From: Nitrospirota bacterium
GTDB taxonomy: Bacteria > Nitrospirota > Thermodesulfovibrionia > Thermodesulfovibrionales > UBA6898
NCBI GenBank assembly: GCA_021813425.1
Contig: JAKAKQ010000363.1
Location: 1-35,718 of the forward strand
DNA: 35,718 nt
Reading direction: 5' to 3'
The translations under genes were made by a program, and so were the position numbers. Every line of letters starts with the position of its first letter. The first letter of the stretch is position 1. The notes under the pieces are model-generated. The model was not told where the DNA came from, did not search any database, and saw nothing but the letters and a program-made list of their open reading frames with translations. Of this stretch, positions 7,152 to 16,207 are shown piece by piece.

Positions 7152-8432
7152 ATGAAACTGGCGATTATCATACCTAAATGGCCTGCTGGCAGCATCTGGT
7201 CAAACTTTGTCTTCAGGTTCCCTTATCTGAGCTCAACAACCCTTGCAGCTCTCACCCCGCCAGACGTCGAGGTCACAATACAGGATGAGAATGCACAGGA
7301 GATATTTTTTGACATGGATATTGATGCCGTTGCCATTTCCATCATGACCCCGCTTGCGGTCAGGGGATATGAGATTGCAGACAGGTTCAGGGCAAAAGGC
7401 ACAAAGGTCATCATAGGAGGCTTCCATGCCACATGGATGCCTGATGAGGCTTTACTGCATGCAGATGCTGTAGTCACAGGAGAGGCAGAGGGAATATGGA
7501 GCAGAATTATAAATGATATAAGGACAAACAGACTTCAGAAGCGATATGCTGCGCCTTCAGTGCCGGAACTTAATGGTATTCCTCCTGCGAGGAGAGACCT
7601 ATTGAAAAAAGACGGTTATTTTTTCATAAATACATTGCAGACAACAAGGGGATGTCCGTTTGACTGCGACTTCTGCTCTGTCACTGCATTCTATGGCAGG
7701 ACATACAGATACAGGCCGGTAGATGAAATAGAAAAAGAGCTGCAGGGCATATCAGGGGGCGCCAACTTCCTTTTCATTGTGGACGACAATGTCACCGGCA
7801 ATCCGGCTCATGCAAAAAAACTCTTCGAGATGCTCAAGAGATATCCTTTTAAATGGCTCAGCCAGACATCGATAACATTCGCAGAGAATCCCGAACTTCT
7901 GAGACTTGCAAAAGAAAGCGGATGCTACGGCATGTTTATAGGCTTCGAGACCCTGACACAGGAAGGACTTAATTCCCTCAATAAGAGATTCAACCGCGCA
8001 GAAAATTATGCAGAGCTAATTAAAAAGATCCATGACCATGGAATGGGCATTCAGGGCTCTTTCATATTCGGCTATGACTGGGACACAAAGGCGTCATTCG
8101 AGACGGTTGTCGACTTTGCGGAGAAGACAAAGCTTGACAGCGTACTTTTCACAATTCTGACACCCTACCCCGGCACAAAGGTCTTTTCAAGGATGATGGA
8201 AGAAAACAGGATCATAACAACAGACTGGTCAAAGTATGACATGGCGCATGCAGTCTACAAACCAAAAAACATGACGCCCGATGAACTGCAGGAGGGTTAT
8301 TTATGGGCAAACAGACAGTTTTATTCATGGCAGTCAATGCTCAAAAGACTGCCGGCCTTCAGGCGAAGCCTCCAGGTATTCGGTCCCATGAACTGGGGGT
8401 TTAAAAAGGCCTGGAAGGAGTTCAGGTACTGA
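7152..8432 (+). CDS. Cobalamin-binding radical SAM enzyme 1
   Basis: A 426-residue B12-binding radical SAM protein. Residues about 1-145 form the Rossmann-like cobalamin domain (opening MKLAIIIPKW, then LAALTPPDVEV, VIIGGFHATWMPDEAL and GEAEGIW). Residues about 158-350 are the radical SAM barrel with the [4Fe-4S] motif CPFDCDFC (C168, C172, C175). The C-terminal region (ILTPYPGTKVF onward) is like that of HpnJ/HpnP-type enzymes. Cobalamin radical SAM enzymes methylate unreactive carbons or form C-C bonds; the substrate here is unknown, and ACP-bound or lipid acyl chains are suggested by context. GGGGAG lies six bases before the ATG. Confidence 0.88.
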   Translation: MKLAIIIPKWPAGSIWSNFVFRFPYLSSTTLAALTPPDVEVTIQDENAQEIFFDMDIDAVAISIMTPLAVRGYEIADRFRAKGTKVIIGGFHATWMPDEALLHADAVVTGEAEGIWSRIINDIRTNRLQKRYAAPSVPELNGIPPARRDLLKKDGYFFINTLQTTRGCPFDCDFCSVTAFYGRTYRYRPVDEIEKELQGISGGANFLFIVDDNVTGNPAHAKKLFEMLKRYPFKWLSQTSITFAENPELLRLAKESGCYGMFIGFETLTQEGLNSLNKRFNRAENYAELIKKIHDHGMGIQGSFIFGYDWDTKASFETVVDFAEKTKLDSVLFTILTPYPGTKVFSRMMEENRIITTDWSKYDMAHAVYKPKNMTPDELQEGYLWANRQFYSWQSMLKRLPAFRRSLQVFGPMNWGFKKAWKEFRY

Positions 8433-8845
8433 TGTTCCGGAAATACAGGGGTATGATAATGGATTTCCTGCATAAGGGCATGTCTCCGGCAGAGATAGCC
8501 TTTGGTGTAGCCCTTGGCAACTTTGTCGGGATATTGCCTTTTCTGGGCTTTCATACTGTAATGGCAATAGGACTCGCATATATCATGAGGCTGAATATAC
8601 TGGTCGTCTTTCTCGGCACACAGATATCGAACCCTTTTTCTTTCCCTTTCATTGTTTTTATAAGCGCACAGATCGGCAGTCTTGTCATGCATGGCACACT
8701 CCTTGACCTTAAATTCACTTCGGATCTGGGTATCATTAAAAAATACATACTGCCGACCATCGTCGGCAGTATTTTGCTCGGCCTTTCAGTCAGCATACCA
8801 TCATATTTCATTACTCTGAAATTCGCGAAAAGATTCAGGCAGTGA
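8432..8845 (+). CDS. DUF2062 membrane protein
   Basis: A 137-residue integral membrane protein of the DUF2062 family. The family signature is the segment MSPAEIAFGVALGNFVGILPFLGFHT, followed by membrane helices at about 40-60 and 65-85, and a C-terminal helix at about 105-130. The charged end KFAKRFRQ would lie in the cytoplasm. DUF2062 has no settled function, though members sit beside glycosyltransferase and lipid genes. It is coupled on both sides (TGATG with the gene before, GTGA with the gene after), so it very likely works in this pathway, perhaps as a membrane anchor or transporter component (inference). GGAAGGAG precedes the start. Confidence 0.85.
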   Translation: MFRKYRGMIMDFLHKGMSPAEIAFGVALGNFVGILPFLGFHTVMAIGLAYIMRLNILVVFLGTQISNPFSFPFIVFISAQIGSLVMHGTLLDLKFTSDLGIIKKYILPTIVGSILLGLSVSIPSYFITLKFAKRFRQ

Positions 8846-10182
8846 AAATACTTCTGGCATACCCATTTAAACAAGACGCTTACAGAAAGGTAGGATTCGT
8901 TCTTCCGCCAATGGGCATTGCCTATATTGCAGGAGTTCTGAGAAACAACGGCCATACAGTCAGGATAATCGATTTCAATGTGACAGATGAAAAGTTGATT
9001 TTCTCTGATTTTGACCTGGTGGGGATATCCTCAGACACAAGCAGGTATAAAAGCGCGCTCAGATTGGCCAGGGAGGCAAAACAGTCAGGCTGCACTGTTG
9101 TCATGGGCGGCCCTCATGTCAGTTATATGGACACTGAAGCCCTGAATACGGGCATGTGCGATTTTATTGTAAGGTCGGAGGGCGAAGAGACAATGACCGA
9201 GCTTGCAAATTCTCTTCCCGGTGGGGATATCTCAACTGTCAAGGGCATAAGTTTTTTAAAAAACGGGAAAATACATAGGACCGGGGACAGAGGTTTTATT
9301 CAGAATATAGATGACCTTGTGCCTGCGAGGGATCTACTTGACATGAAATCTTACAGGCACCTTGAAATGGGTAAGCGCAAGATGACCTCTGTTTTAACCA
9401 GCCGGGGCTGTCCTTTCGGATGCTCTTTCTGCTGCTCTACCGAATTCAGCGGAAGAAAATGGAGGTCAAGGACACCTGCAAGAATTGTTGACGAGATTGA
9501 AGATATCGTAACGAATCACGGTTTTAACGGCATCGCCTTCCTTGATGACAATTTCACCCTTGACGCAATAAGGGTTATCGGTATATGCGACGAAATAATG
9601 CGCAGGGGCATTGATATATACTGGTGGTGCTTTTCGAGGGCGGATACATTGCTCAGGAACGAGGAGATGGTAAGGAAGATGTCAGAGGCCGGTGCGAAAT
9701 ATATCTTTATCGGGTTTGAGTCCGGTCATCAGGGGACACTCGACAGCTATAACAAAAAAACGACTGAGACAACGGCTAAGGCTGTAACCAAACTTTTAAG
9801 GAAATATAAAATATCGATACACGGGAGTTTCATTATCGGGAATATCGACGAAACAAGGGACATGATACTCGACACAATTAAATATTCCAAAAAGATAGAC
9901 CCTGAAGCAATACAGTATTCGATCCTTACACCCTACCCGGGCACAAGACTTTTCGATAATGTTAAAGCCAGGATAATCTCCTTCGACTGGGACCTCTATG
10001 ACTGCCTTCATTCTGTAATAAAAACGGATTTTTTAGGCAGCGATGAACTCGAATCGATGCTTAAAAAGGCATATATGTCTTTCTACCTTTCCCCCAAAAA
10101 AGTAGTTGCCGGACTTATAAGCGGGCTGAGGGGTAAAGGCATAAAGCTGAGTTCAATAATAAAGATACTTAGGGGGATATGA
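8842..10182 (+). CDS. Cobalamin-binding radical SAM enzyme 2
   Basis: A 446-residue B12-binding radical SAM protein of a second subtype. The N-terminal cobalamin domain (about 1-135) reads ILLAYPFK, LPPMGIAYIAGVLRNNGHTV and VVMGGPHVSYMDTEAL. The barrel carries CPFGCSFC (C190, C194, C197) in TSRGCPFGCSFCCSTEFSGRKWR. The later strand FIGFESG and a closing ILTPYPGTRLF follow. It differs from enzymes 1, 4 and 5 by its PMGIAYIAGVLR opening and resembles enzyme 3. The substrate is unknown. GTG start overlapping the DUF2062 stop (GTGA), so strongly coupled. Confidence 0.87.
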   Translation: MKILLAYPFKQDAYRKVGFVLPPMGIAYIAGVLRNNGHTVRIIDFNVTDEKLIFSDFDLVGISSDTSRYKSALRLAREAKQSGCTVVMGGPHVSYMDTEALNTGMCDFIVRSEGEETMTELANSLPGGDISTVKGISFLKNGKIHRTGDRGFIQNIDDLVPARDLLDMKSYRHLEMGKRKMTSVLTSRGCPFGCSFCCSTEFSGRKWRSRTPARIVDEIEDIVTNHGFNGIAFLDDNFTLDAIRVIGICDEIMRRGIDIYWWCFSRADTLLRNEEMVRKMSEAGAKYIFIGFESGHQGTLDSYNKKTTETTAKAVTKLLRKYKISIHGSFIIGNIDETRDMILDTIKYSKKIDPEAIQYSILTPYPGTRLFDNVKARIISFDWDLYDCLHSVIKTDFLGSDELESMLKKAYMSFYLSPKKVVAGLISGLRGKGIKLSSIIKILRGI

Positions 10183-11504
10183 TGAAGGTACTTCTGGTCT
10201 CTCCAAACAGGGAGCATCTTCCCGATCCTGTTTTCCCACTCGGACTTGCATATATAGCCGCTGCTGTAAAGAGGTCCGGTCACGAAGTAAAAGTGGCAGA
10301 CCTCTGCTTTTCAGATGATATTGACAGGGACATAAGAGAGTCTGTTAATGGTTTCCTGCCTGACATAGTAGGTGTATCTCTCAGGAACATCGACGATGTT
10401 GCATATCCCAAAAAACATTCCTATCTGAAGGAATACAGGGATGCGATAGAGATAATAAGGAAATTTACCAGCGCCCCTGTTGTGCTTGGAGGCTCAGGCT
10501 TTACAATAATGCCGGAACAGTTCATGAAAGAACTGCATGCCGACTACGGGATAGCCGGCGAAGGAGAGAAGGCATTCCCCGAGTTAATCGAAAATCTTCA
10601 AAAGTCGGTAAGGGGAATCCACTCTTCCCGCACAAAAATAAAGAACATCGATGACATTATGCCTGACAGGGAAATCCTCGACTGTGAATCGTATTACAGG
10701 CTCGGGGGCATGCTGAACATACAGACAAAAAGGGGCTGCCCCTTCAGATGCATTTATTGTACATATCCTATGATCGAGGGCAGGACCGTGAGGATAAGGA
10801 GTCCCTTATCCGTTGCCGATGAGATAGAAGATGTTATTGAAAAGACCGGGGTCCGCCACCTCTTCATTGTTGACAGCACATTCAATTATCCTGTATCCCA
10901 TGCGATGGCTGTCTGCGACGAAATAATTAAACGCCGCCTCGATATAAAATGGTCGTGCTATGCAAACCCTCGTCATATGACAGAAAGACTTGCCGGGGCA
11001 ATGGCAAGGGCAGGATGCACAGGCATAGAATTCGGGACAGATTCCCTTACAGACGAGGGGCTGTCAATAATGGGCAAGGACTTCAACTATGAGAAAGTAA
11101 AAAAGGCATCCGGAATCTGCAGAAAAAACGGCATAAAGTTCTGTCATTTTATATTTGCCGGCTCTCCGGGAGATAATGAGGAGACAGTAAAAACAAATAT
11201 TGACAGACTCGATGAATTAAACCCGGATGCTGCTGTAATTATGGCCGGGATAAGGATATTCCCCGGCACGCGACTTGCTGAAATTGCAAAGGAAGACCTC
11301 GGCATTTCAGATATAGGGCTAAAGCCTGTTTTTTATATGTCAAAAAATGTTTCGAAGAAGATCGACGGTATCGCAGAGTTTGTTTCAAAGAGACGGAACT
11401 GGGTCATGCCTGGATATGAAATAAACATATACCCGAGGCTGCAGAAGAGATTGAGAGAACGCGGGATCAAGGGTTCTTTATGGGAAGAGCTTTCAAAAAG
11501 ATAG
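10182..11504 (+). CDS. Cobalamin-binding radical SAM enzyme 3
   Basis: A 440-residue B12-binding radical SAM protein. The cobalamin domain opens VLLVSPNREH and PLGLAYIAAAVKRSGHEVKVADL. The cluster motif is CPFRCIYC (C186, C190, C193) in KRGCPFRCIYCTYPMIEG, and FGTDSLTDEGL lies in the barrel. It ends this operon. Two in-frame ATGs lie at 10179 and 10182; the AGGGGG at 10171-10176 is better spaced for 10182, which shares its first base with the stop of the previous gene. The C-terminal tail (RRNWVMPGYEINIYPRLQKRLRERG) differs from the other copies, suggesting its own substrate or partner. Confidence 0.87.
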   Translation: MKVLLVSPNREHLPDPVFPLGLAYIAAAVKRSGHEVKVADLCFSDDIDRDIRESVNGFLPDIVGVSLRNIDDVAYPKKHSYLKEYRDAIEIIRKFTSAPVVLGGSGFTIMPEQFMKELHADYGIAGEGEKAFPELIENLQKSVRGIHSSRTKIKNIDDIMPDREILDCESYYRLGGMLNIQTKRGCPFRCIYCTYPMIEGRTVRIRSPLSVADEIEDVIEKTGVRHLFIVDSTFNYPVSHAMAVCDEIIKRRLDIKWSCYANPRHMTERLAGAMARAGCTGIEFGTDSLTDEGLSIMGKDFNYEKVKKASGICRKNGIKFCHFIFAGSPGDNEETVKTNIDRLDELNPDAAVIMAGIRIFPGTRLAEIAKEDLGISDIGLKPVFYMSKNVSKKIDGIAEFVSKRRNWVMPGYEINIYPRLQKRLRERGIKGSLWEELSKR

Positions 11505-11751
11505 GTAAAGGCGATACCTGTGCTTACCACGTTATCGAGAGCAGATGCTCGATGTTTGACTGTATGAAGTTGAATTTGCAATTCACTATCATACATTGCC
11601 CCGAACGGTAGCAGATCCCCCCCCTTATCACAACATGCACATTAATGCCTGTTCTTTCATGGTAAGGACAGGGGATATGGAGTTTCCCCGTCGTCTCTGA
11701 AAATCGCTTATCTAAGTACCGGCCTTTCATATCCCATTACAGAACTTCAGG

Positions 11752-12525
11752 CTATGAAGTTCTTCTTCTGCGCTCCGGCATAAACCATACCCACTCTGCA
11801 GGGACCTTTCGAATAAGCTTGGGCCATATCTCTGAAGAGTCCTTATCGAAGACGGTCTTTGAATCTGCCTTCAGTACATGCCAGCCTCCTCTTAAGATTT
11901 CCTGGTCAAGCTGGCGCGGGGCCCACCCTGCATAACCTGCATACATGCGAAATCTCATTTTTTCATCAACATCATCGACCATCTGCCGGAGCAATGCCCT
12001 GCTCGAACTGACATATATATCTTCAAATACATGTTTCGATTGATCGGGATTTGCGCCGGACTTTATGATCATCATCATTTTATTATACTCCACCGGACCG
12101 CCGATATATACTGTATCCTTTCGCTGCTGCAGGCTCTCTATATCAGGGAATAAGGTTGATAGTTTCACTTCAGTCGGACGGTTTATTATCAAGCCGACCG
12201 CTCCATGCATACCATAATCTATAAGGAGTATAACGGTTTCCTTAAATCTCGGGTCCTGCATGTTCCGGCTGGCAACGAGAAACTTCCCCTGGGACAAAAC
12301 AACCTCTGGTTGTTTCCTCTGCGGAGGAGCAGGGGTCTCGGGGACCCTGCAGTGCAGAAATCCGGATTCATCGGCAGAGAAGACCGGGCCGATCACGGGC
12401 ATACCGGGCAACATTATGGTTACCAGAAGGGCCAGAACGGGTACAACGGATAAAATTTTTCTCCGGGCCGGCTTATTCCCGTGATGCATATTCAGCATAA
12501 ACGCATTATACTGCATATTAAACAT
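11752..12525 (-). CDS. YqgE/AlgH (UPF0301) protein with N-terminal membrane anchor
   Basis: The C-terminal part, from about residue 77, is a normal YqgE/AlgH domain: GKFLVASRNMQDPRFKETVILLIDYGMHGAVGLIINRPTEVKL, then VYIGGPVEYNKM and YAGYAGWAPRQLDQEI. The usual protein is about 185-190 residues and cytoplasmic. This one has about 76 extra residues: a basic stretch (KPARRK), a hydrophobic segment (about 24-50) and a proline-rich linker (PETPAPPQRKQP), so it is probably secreted or anchored outside the inner membrane. Function of the family is unsettled. Start at 12525 is uncertain; a later ATG at 12498 keeps the signal. Confidence 0.8.
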   Translation of the reverse strand: MFNMQYNAFMLNMHHGNKPARRKILSVVPVLALLVTIMLPGMPVIGPVFSADESGFLHCRVPETPAPPQRKQPEVVLSQGKFLVASRNMQDPRFKETVILLIDYGMHGAVGLIINRPTEVKLSTLFPDIESLQQRKDTVYIGGPVEYNKMMMIIKSGANPDQSKHVFEDIYVSSSRALLRQMVDDVDEKMRFRMYAGYAGWAPRQLDQEILRGGWHVLKADSKTVFDKDSSEIWPKLIRKVPAEWVWFMPERRRRTS

Positions 12526-12575
12526 CTATTCCAGCAAGCAGAGCGTATTTACACCTGTTTAAATCAATCTCATTC

Positions 12576-14552
12576 TTAAGGGCAGGTGGACGAACTCCCT
12601 CTGTAAGCCCCGGCAGGAGCGGGATTGTTTCTCTGACACTCGTCAAGGTCCTGGGTCACTGTGTTATTCAGGTCTCCAACAGGCGCCAGCGGCGGCTGGG
12701 GACGATCACCTCCCGAGAAGTTTGGCAGGCTGTATGCTGTTGCCGAAAAGACATTGCCACCTGAAACAGGATGGAAATCACCTGCCATCGGATTGACAAG
12801 CTGAGGATTGACAGTATTAATGGAATTCTGTGAAAGCAACTGGGTTGCATTACATGTGGTATTTGCAGTCAGACAGCCCTCGCCTGCACCACCTGCTCCA
12901 AGCGGATGAGTTACAGGACCGTTCCATATTATATTGCCCTTTATCTGGAGATTATTGTCAGATAAGGATGGACTCGGTATATTCGTACCAGACGGTGGAT
13001 ATGCAGTACCGAATATGACAAAATGATTGTAGATGGTCTGCGTGGGAGCAGGATTATAAAAAATGTTGTTATATACATAAACATTCCGGTTGGGGATCCA
13101 TTCACCTCCATCCCCCATACTGACAGGCCCCCATCCTCCTGCCAAATGCCTGGCAGCACATGCAGGCGCATCACCATCGCATGACCTTGAGCCTTGACTG
13201 ATAAGCAAAAGCCCGGCGCCCCTTGAATCATATCCGACCCGGTATAGGGTATTGTAGGCCGCCAGTATATTGTATCCGCCTCTTACTGCAATGCCTGCAT
13301 TCTGGATATTGTATACAATATTGTTTACGAATTTAATATCATATGCCTCATAATGCAACCACGGCGACATCATATATTCAAACCCTGTCCCCTGCCCTGC
13401 TGTAAAACCGATGGCGTTGCAGTTATAAATCTTATTGCCTTCGACCCTGAGATTGGAGCTCCCTCCTTTAATCACGACGCAATCTTCTGAGGCATCATGG
13501 ATGCTGCTTTCGCGAATATGCCCGTAATCAACTGCGACAAAATCCAGGGAAAACCAGGACGCCCCTGAAAATTCACTTTCCTCGATATACATATACTGAG
13601 TCTGATTAACCTTTAAAGTCTCCTGTGGCTGACGCACGCTGCCGTCATAACCACTGAGAGTACAGTGCCTGATCAGAATATGATTCCCGTTTGCGATATG
13701 CACCACATTGCCGCCGCCACCGTAACCCGGATCAGTTACAAAATCCAGGTCAATAAGGTAAAGATACCGAACGTCATTGATGTTTAAATAACCATGTAGC
13801 TTAACAGTGTGGGAACCATCTGCAGCCTGGATAATTACGGGATAAGCGAATGTGCCGTAACGGGCCTCCATCCAGTTCGGGATGCCAGACTCGGGGTATT
13901 CACCGCGTACCAGCTGTATGCGGTATCCTGTTCCGTTTAAAACAGTCCCGGAAGGGATCCTGCCCCATGCTGCGGTGATTGTGCGAAGCGCATTTGAACG
14001 TGAAGAGCCGGTATTGCTGTCATTCCCGTTCAGCGGGTCGACCCATATATCAGTAAGGATCGGATTCCCGATGTTATAGGTATTATTATCATCATTCGTT
14101 CCATATCCCTTCACATCCAGCGTTATCGGATCCCATGAGTTGACGCCGAGATATACCCAAAGATTGTCTCCGAAGTAATCGATACACGGTATGTGGACTG
14201 TACTACTGAAAGAATCGAATGTCGCACATCTTGAACTACCCGGTAAATTTTCTCCTCCATATCCCGGGACGTTCAACCGTATTACCGGATCCCATGCAGT
14301 AACACCTAAATTAACCCAGAGATTTTCTCCAAGATAATCGATGCACGGCATATGGACTGTATTGGACGCAGGATCAAATGTCGAGCATGAACCGTCAGAT
14401 GGAATTGGCGCTGAGGCAATACCGGCATAATCATCCGGAGTGCCGGTCTCCAGTCTGAATCCATAAGCTATTGATTGTGCCGATACTATGACAATAAATG
14501 ACATAAAGAAAGAAAAGAAAAAGACCTTTGTCCCGGGAAAATTGCTTTTCAT
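12576..14552 (-). CDS. Secreted right-handed beta-helix protein with two cysteine repeats
   Basis: A 658-residue exported protein. Residues 1-31 form a signal peptide. Two tandem repeats of about 43 residues follow (about 56-98 and 109-150), each with CxTFD..S.TVH.PCIDY.G.NLWV.LGV..WDP, and each with two cysteines that may pair. From about 165 (DIWVDPLNGNDSNTG..ALRTITAAW) comes a long parallel beta-helix of the pectate-lyase/DUF1565-like kind with repeating NHILIRHCTLSG, YMYIEESEFSG and YDIKFVNNIVYNI rungs. Such proteins bind or cut polysaccharides or act at the surface; no catalytic site is evident to me. A perfect AGGAGGGG precedes the start. Not obviously tied to the lipid pathway. Confidence 0.8.
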   Translation of the reverse strand: MKSNFPGTKVFFFSFFMSFIVIVSAQSIAYGFRLETGTPDDYAGIASAPIPSDGSCSTFDPASNTVHMPCIDYLGENLWVNLGVTAWDPVIRLNVPGYGGENLPGSSRCATFDSFSSTVHIPCIDYFGDNLWVYLGVNSWDPITLDVKGYGTNDDNNTYNIGNPILTDIWVDPLNGNDSNTGSSRSNALRTITAAWGRIPSGTVLNGTGYRIQLVRGEYPESGIPNWMEARYGTFAYPVIIQAADGSHTVKLHGYLNINDVRYLYLIDLDFVTDPGYGGGGNVVHIANGNHILIRHCTLSGYDGSVRQPQETLKVNQTQYMYIEESEFSGASWFSLDFVAVDYGHIRESSIHDASEDCVVIKGGSSNLRVEGNKIYNCNAIGFTAGQGTGFEYMMSPWLHYEAYDIKFVNNIVYNIQNAGIAVRGGYNILAAYNTLYRVGYDSRGAGLLLISQGSRSCDGDAPACAARHLAGGWGPVSMGDGGEWIPNRNVYVYNNIFYNPAPTQTIYNHFVIFGTAYPPSGTNIPSPSLSDNNLQIKGNIIWNGPVTHPLGAGGAGEGCLTANTTCNATQLLSQNSINTVNPQLVNPMAGDFHPVSGGNVFSATAYSLPNFSGGDRPQPPLAPVGDLNNTVTQDLDECQRNNPAPAGAYRGSSSTCP

Positions 14553-14599
14553 AACCCCTCCTGATTTATATCAATACAAAAAATTTAAAGGGATGTAAA

Positions 14600-14632
14600 C
14601 CCCGTTAGAAAACCTTCGACCTTCTAACGGGG
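14600..14632 (-). terminator. Rho-independent-like terminator of the FKBP gene
   Basis: An 11-base perfect stem (CCCCGTTAGAA with TTCTAACGGGG) around an 11-base loop begins 10 bases after the FKBP stop codon on the minus strand. The T tract after it is short (TTTACAT), so it is a moderate terminator. Confidence 0.65.
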
Positions 14633-14642
14633 TAAATTCTAT

Positions 14643-15071
14643 CTACAATATTTCTTCCAGGGTAATATCGAATATAAGATTCTTGCCTGCAAGCGGATGG
14701 TTGCAGTCCATAGTAACTGATTTTTCGGATAAGGCGACCACTGTAACCATAACAGGCACCCCGTCAGCCCTGTACATCTGCAACTGCTGTCCTACCTGAG
14801 GATTAAAGTTCTCAGGCGCCTTGCTCCTGTCAAACTCAAAGACCATATCCTTATTGCGCAGACCATATCCCTTTTCCATCGGGATAAAGATTGTCTTTGT
14901 TTCACCGGTACTCATCCCGATCACGCCTTCTTCAAACCCCGGGATGAAACTACCCCCACCGAGCCTGACCTCAAGAGACGCGCCGCCTTCCGAGGAATCA
15001 AATACCGTCCCGTCTTCGAACTTCCCTGTATAATGGACCCTTATAGTATCCCCTTCCTTAACAATAGCCAT
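14643..15071 (-). CDS. FKBP-type peptidyl-prolyl isomerase, SlyD-like
   Basis: A 142-residue FKBP-type isomerase that speeds cis-trans turning of proline bonds. It opens IVKEGDTIRVHYTGKFEDGTVFDSS, then SFIPGFEEGVIGMSTGETKTIFIPMEKGYG, both classic FKBP strands. An insert-in-flap chaperone domain lies at about 70-120, ending AGKNLIFDITLEEI. The lack of a His-rich tail sets it apart from E. coli SlyD. No signal peptide, so cytoplasmic. AAGGAG precedes the ATG, with a TATACT box about 34 bases upstream, and a hairpin follows the stop: it appears to be a single-gene unit. Confidence 0.9.
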   Translation of the reverse strand: MAIVKEGDTIRVHYTGKFEDGTVFDSSEGGASLEVRLGGGSFIPGFEEGVIGMSTGETKTIFIPMEKGYGLRNKDMVFEFDRSKAPENFNPQVGQQLQMYRADGVPVMVTVVALSEKSVTMDCNHPLAGKNLIFDITLEEIL

Positions 15072-15216
15072 TTCCCTGACTCCTTTTATATGCTTTTTTA
15101 AATAGTATAATCTTATTTACAGATACTTTACAATTTAAATGACCTTAAAATAGAAAGCTTGTTATATCATTACAGGAAAAATATCTCATGTCATTTTTAG
15201 GGCAAATTTGATTTTA

Positions 15217-15663
15217 TCATTTAGGGTAAATGGGCTTCTCTAACAGTCTGAGCGTCGCGGCATCTCGCTCCCCATGGCAGTACCTATCAAGTGCGAACGA
15301 AAACACCGAGCCCGATCCTGCTATTTTCTCAAACAGCGTCATCGATGACTTAAACTTCAAATCGTCAGGATAGCCAAAGATTTCTGAAACCGATCCGCCC
15401 CTGAGTGCGACTACGGCTTCCGTGCATTCCAACAGCCTTTTTCCAAGAACAGGATGGTTCAGATACTGCCGGGCTTCTTCAATGCTCTTGATGGAGTAAC
15501 GTTTCGCAGTTGGACTGTACCCCAGTCCATCGATTTGCGGAAATATAAACCACATCCAGTGAGTTCGCTTCTGACCGCACTTAAGCTCTGTGAGCGCTCT
15601 TTCATATACGCCTTCCTGAGCACTCAGAAACCGCTTCAGATCATATGGATCGCCGGGATTCAT
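15217..15663 (-). CDS. DUF1810 family protein
   Basis: A 148-residue cytoplasmic protein of the DUF1810 family, recognised by YDLKRFLSAQEGVYERALTELKCGQKRTHWMWFIFPQIDGLGYSPTAKRYSI and FGYPDDLKFKSSMTLFEKIA. It is close to full family length. The biochemical role of this family is not settled. A TATAAT box on the minus strand at 15686-15691 lies about 22 bases before the ATG. It is transcribed alone, at the left edge of the mobile block. Confidence 0.85.
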   Translation of the reverse strand: MNPGDPYDLKRFLSAQEGVYERALTELKCGQKRTHWMWFIFPQIDGLGYSPTAKRYSIKSIEEARQYLNHPVLGKRLLECTEAVVALRGGSVSEIFGYPDDLKFKSSMTLFEKIAGSGSVFSFALDRYCHGERDAATLRLLEKPIYPK

Positions 15664-15825
15664 GTTACCTGCTTCAATTGCTTATATTATATCAGACCTA
15701 AGAATCGAAGGCCCCCTGATTTAATCCATTTCTGTATTCACACGTTCGGGCTTATATGCTATTATTTTGCTCAAGGGACCAGAGAATGCCCTTGGAGTAC
15801 AGCAATCGTTAGACTACAAAATAAT

Positions 15826-15888
15826 AATAGAATAATAAGCGCAAGGCGCGCAACAAAACAAGAAAGGAAAATATATGAAGACGGCTAA
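15826..15888 (+). pseudogene. BrnT toxin remnant (C-terminal tail)
   Basis: The 20 codons before the stop at 15886-15888 read NRIISARRATKQERKIYEDG, which is the characteristic C-terminus of BrnT toxins. No BrnT-like sequence is found upstream in any frame, so the toxin has lost its catalytic body. The tail overlaps the start of the next gene by 14 bases, the usual toxin-antitoxin arrangement. Confidence 0.65.
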
Positions 15889-16153
15889 AAAAGAAGAAAT
15901 GCGCAAAGAGTACAAGAGGGAGGTTTTAGGCAAAGGAATAAGAGGAAAATATTATGAGGATTACAAAAAAGGGACCAATCTTGTTCTCCTCAGTCCAGAT
16001 GTAGCTGCCGCATTCCCGGATGATGCGTCGGTCAATGAAGCCCTGCGTAATTTAATGAAAATAGCAAGGCAATCAACCAGTCTAACGAAGCGCTCCACCG
16101 GATCGCGGCTTGCCAGCCGCTCCGGGTGCGGCGGATGGGCAAAGGGTAAATAA
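15875..16153 (+). CDS. Orphan antitoxin-like protein behind a decayed BrnT
   Basis: A 92-residue basic protein (EEMRKEYKREVLGKGIRGKYYEDYKKGTNLVLLSPDVAAAFPDDASVNEALRNLMKIARQS). This is a widespread small family that I know only as hypothetical; its position right after a BrnT tail suggests an antitoxin role. GAAAGG lies about seven bases before the ATG. The C-terminal 20 residues (RSTGSRLASRSGCGGWAKGK) look like read-through into unrelated GC-rich sequence and may not be native. Confidence 0.6.
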   Translation: MKTAKKEEMRKEYKREVLGKGIRGKYYEDYKKGTNLVLLSPDVAAAFPDDASVNEALRNLMKIARQSTSLTKRSTGSRLASRSGCGGWAKGK

Positions 16154-16207
16154 TAAAAGAGAATCATGATTTCCCGAAAAGGTATCAATAAGATTCCATC
16201 TTATAAA

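Noticed and set aside
11525-11560. Small inverted repeat after radical SAM 3 as terminator
   Set aside because: Stem is short and imperfect and no T tract follows.
11505-11751. Possible degraded transposase or small gene after radical SAM 3
   Set aside because: A 68-codon minus-strand frame exists but shows no convincing family motif or ribosome site; I see no supported gene in these 247 bases.
12205-12484. Plus-strand frames over the YqgE gene
   Set aside because: Antisense to a clearly recognised protein; no motifs.
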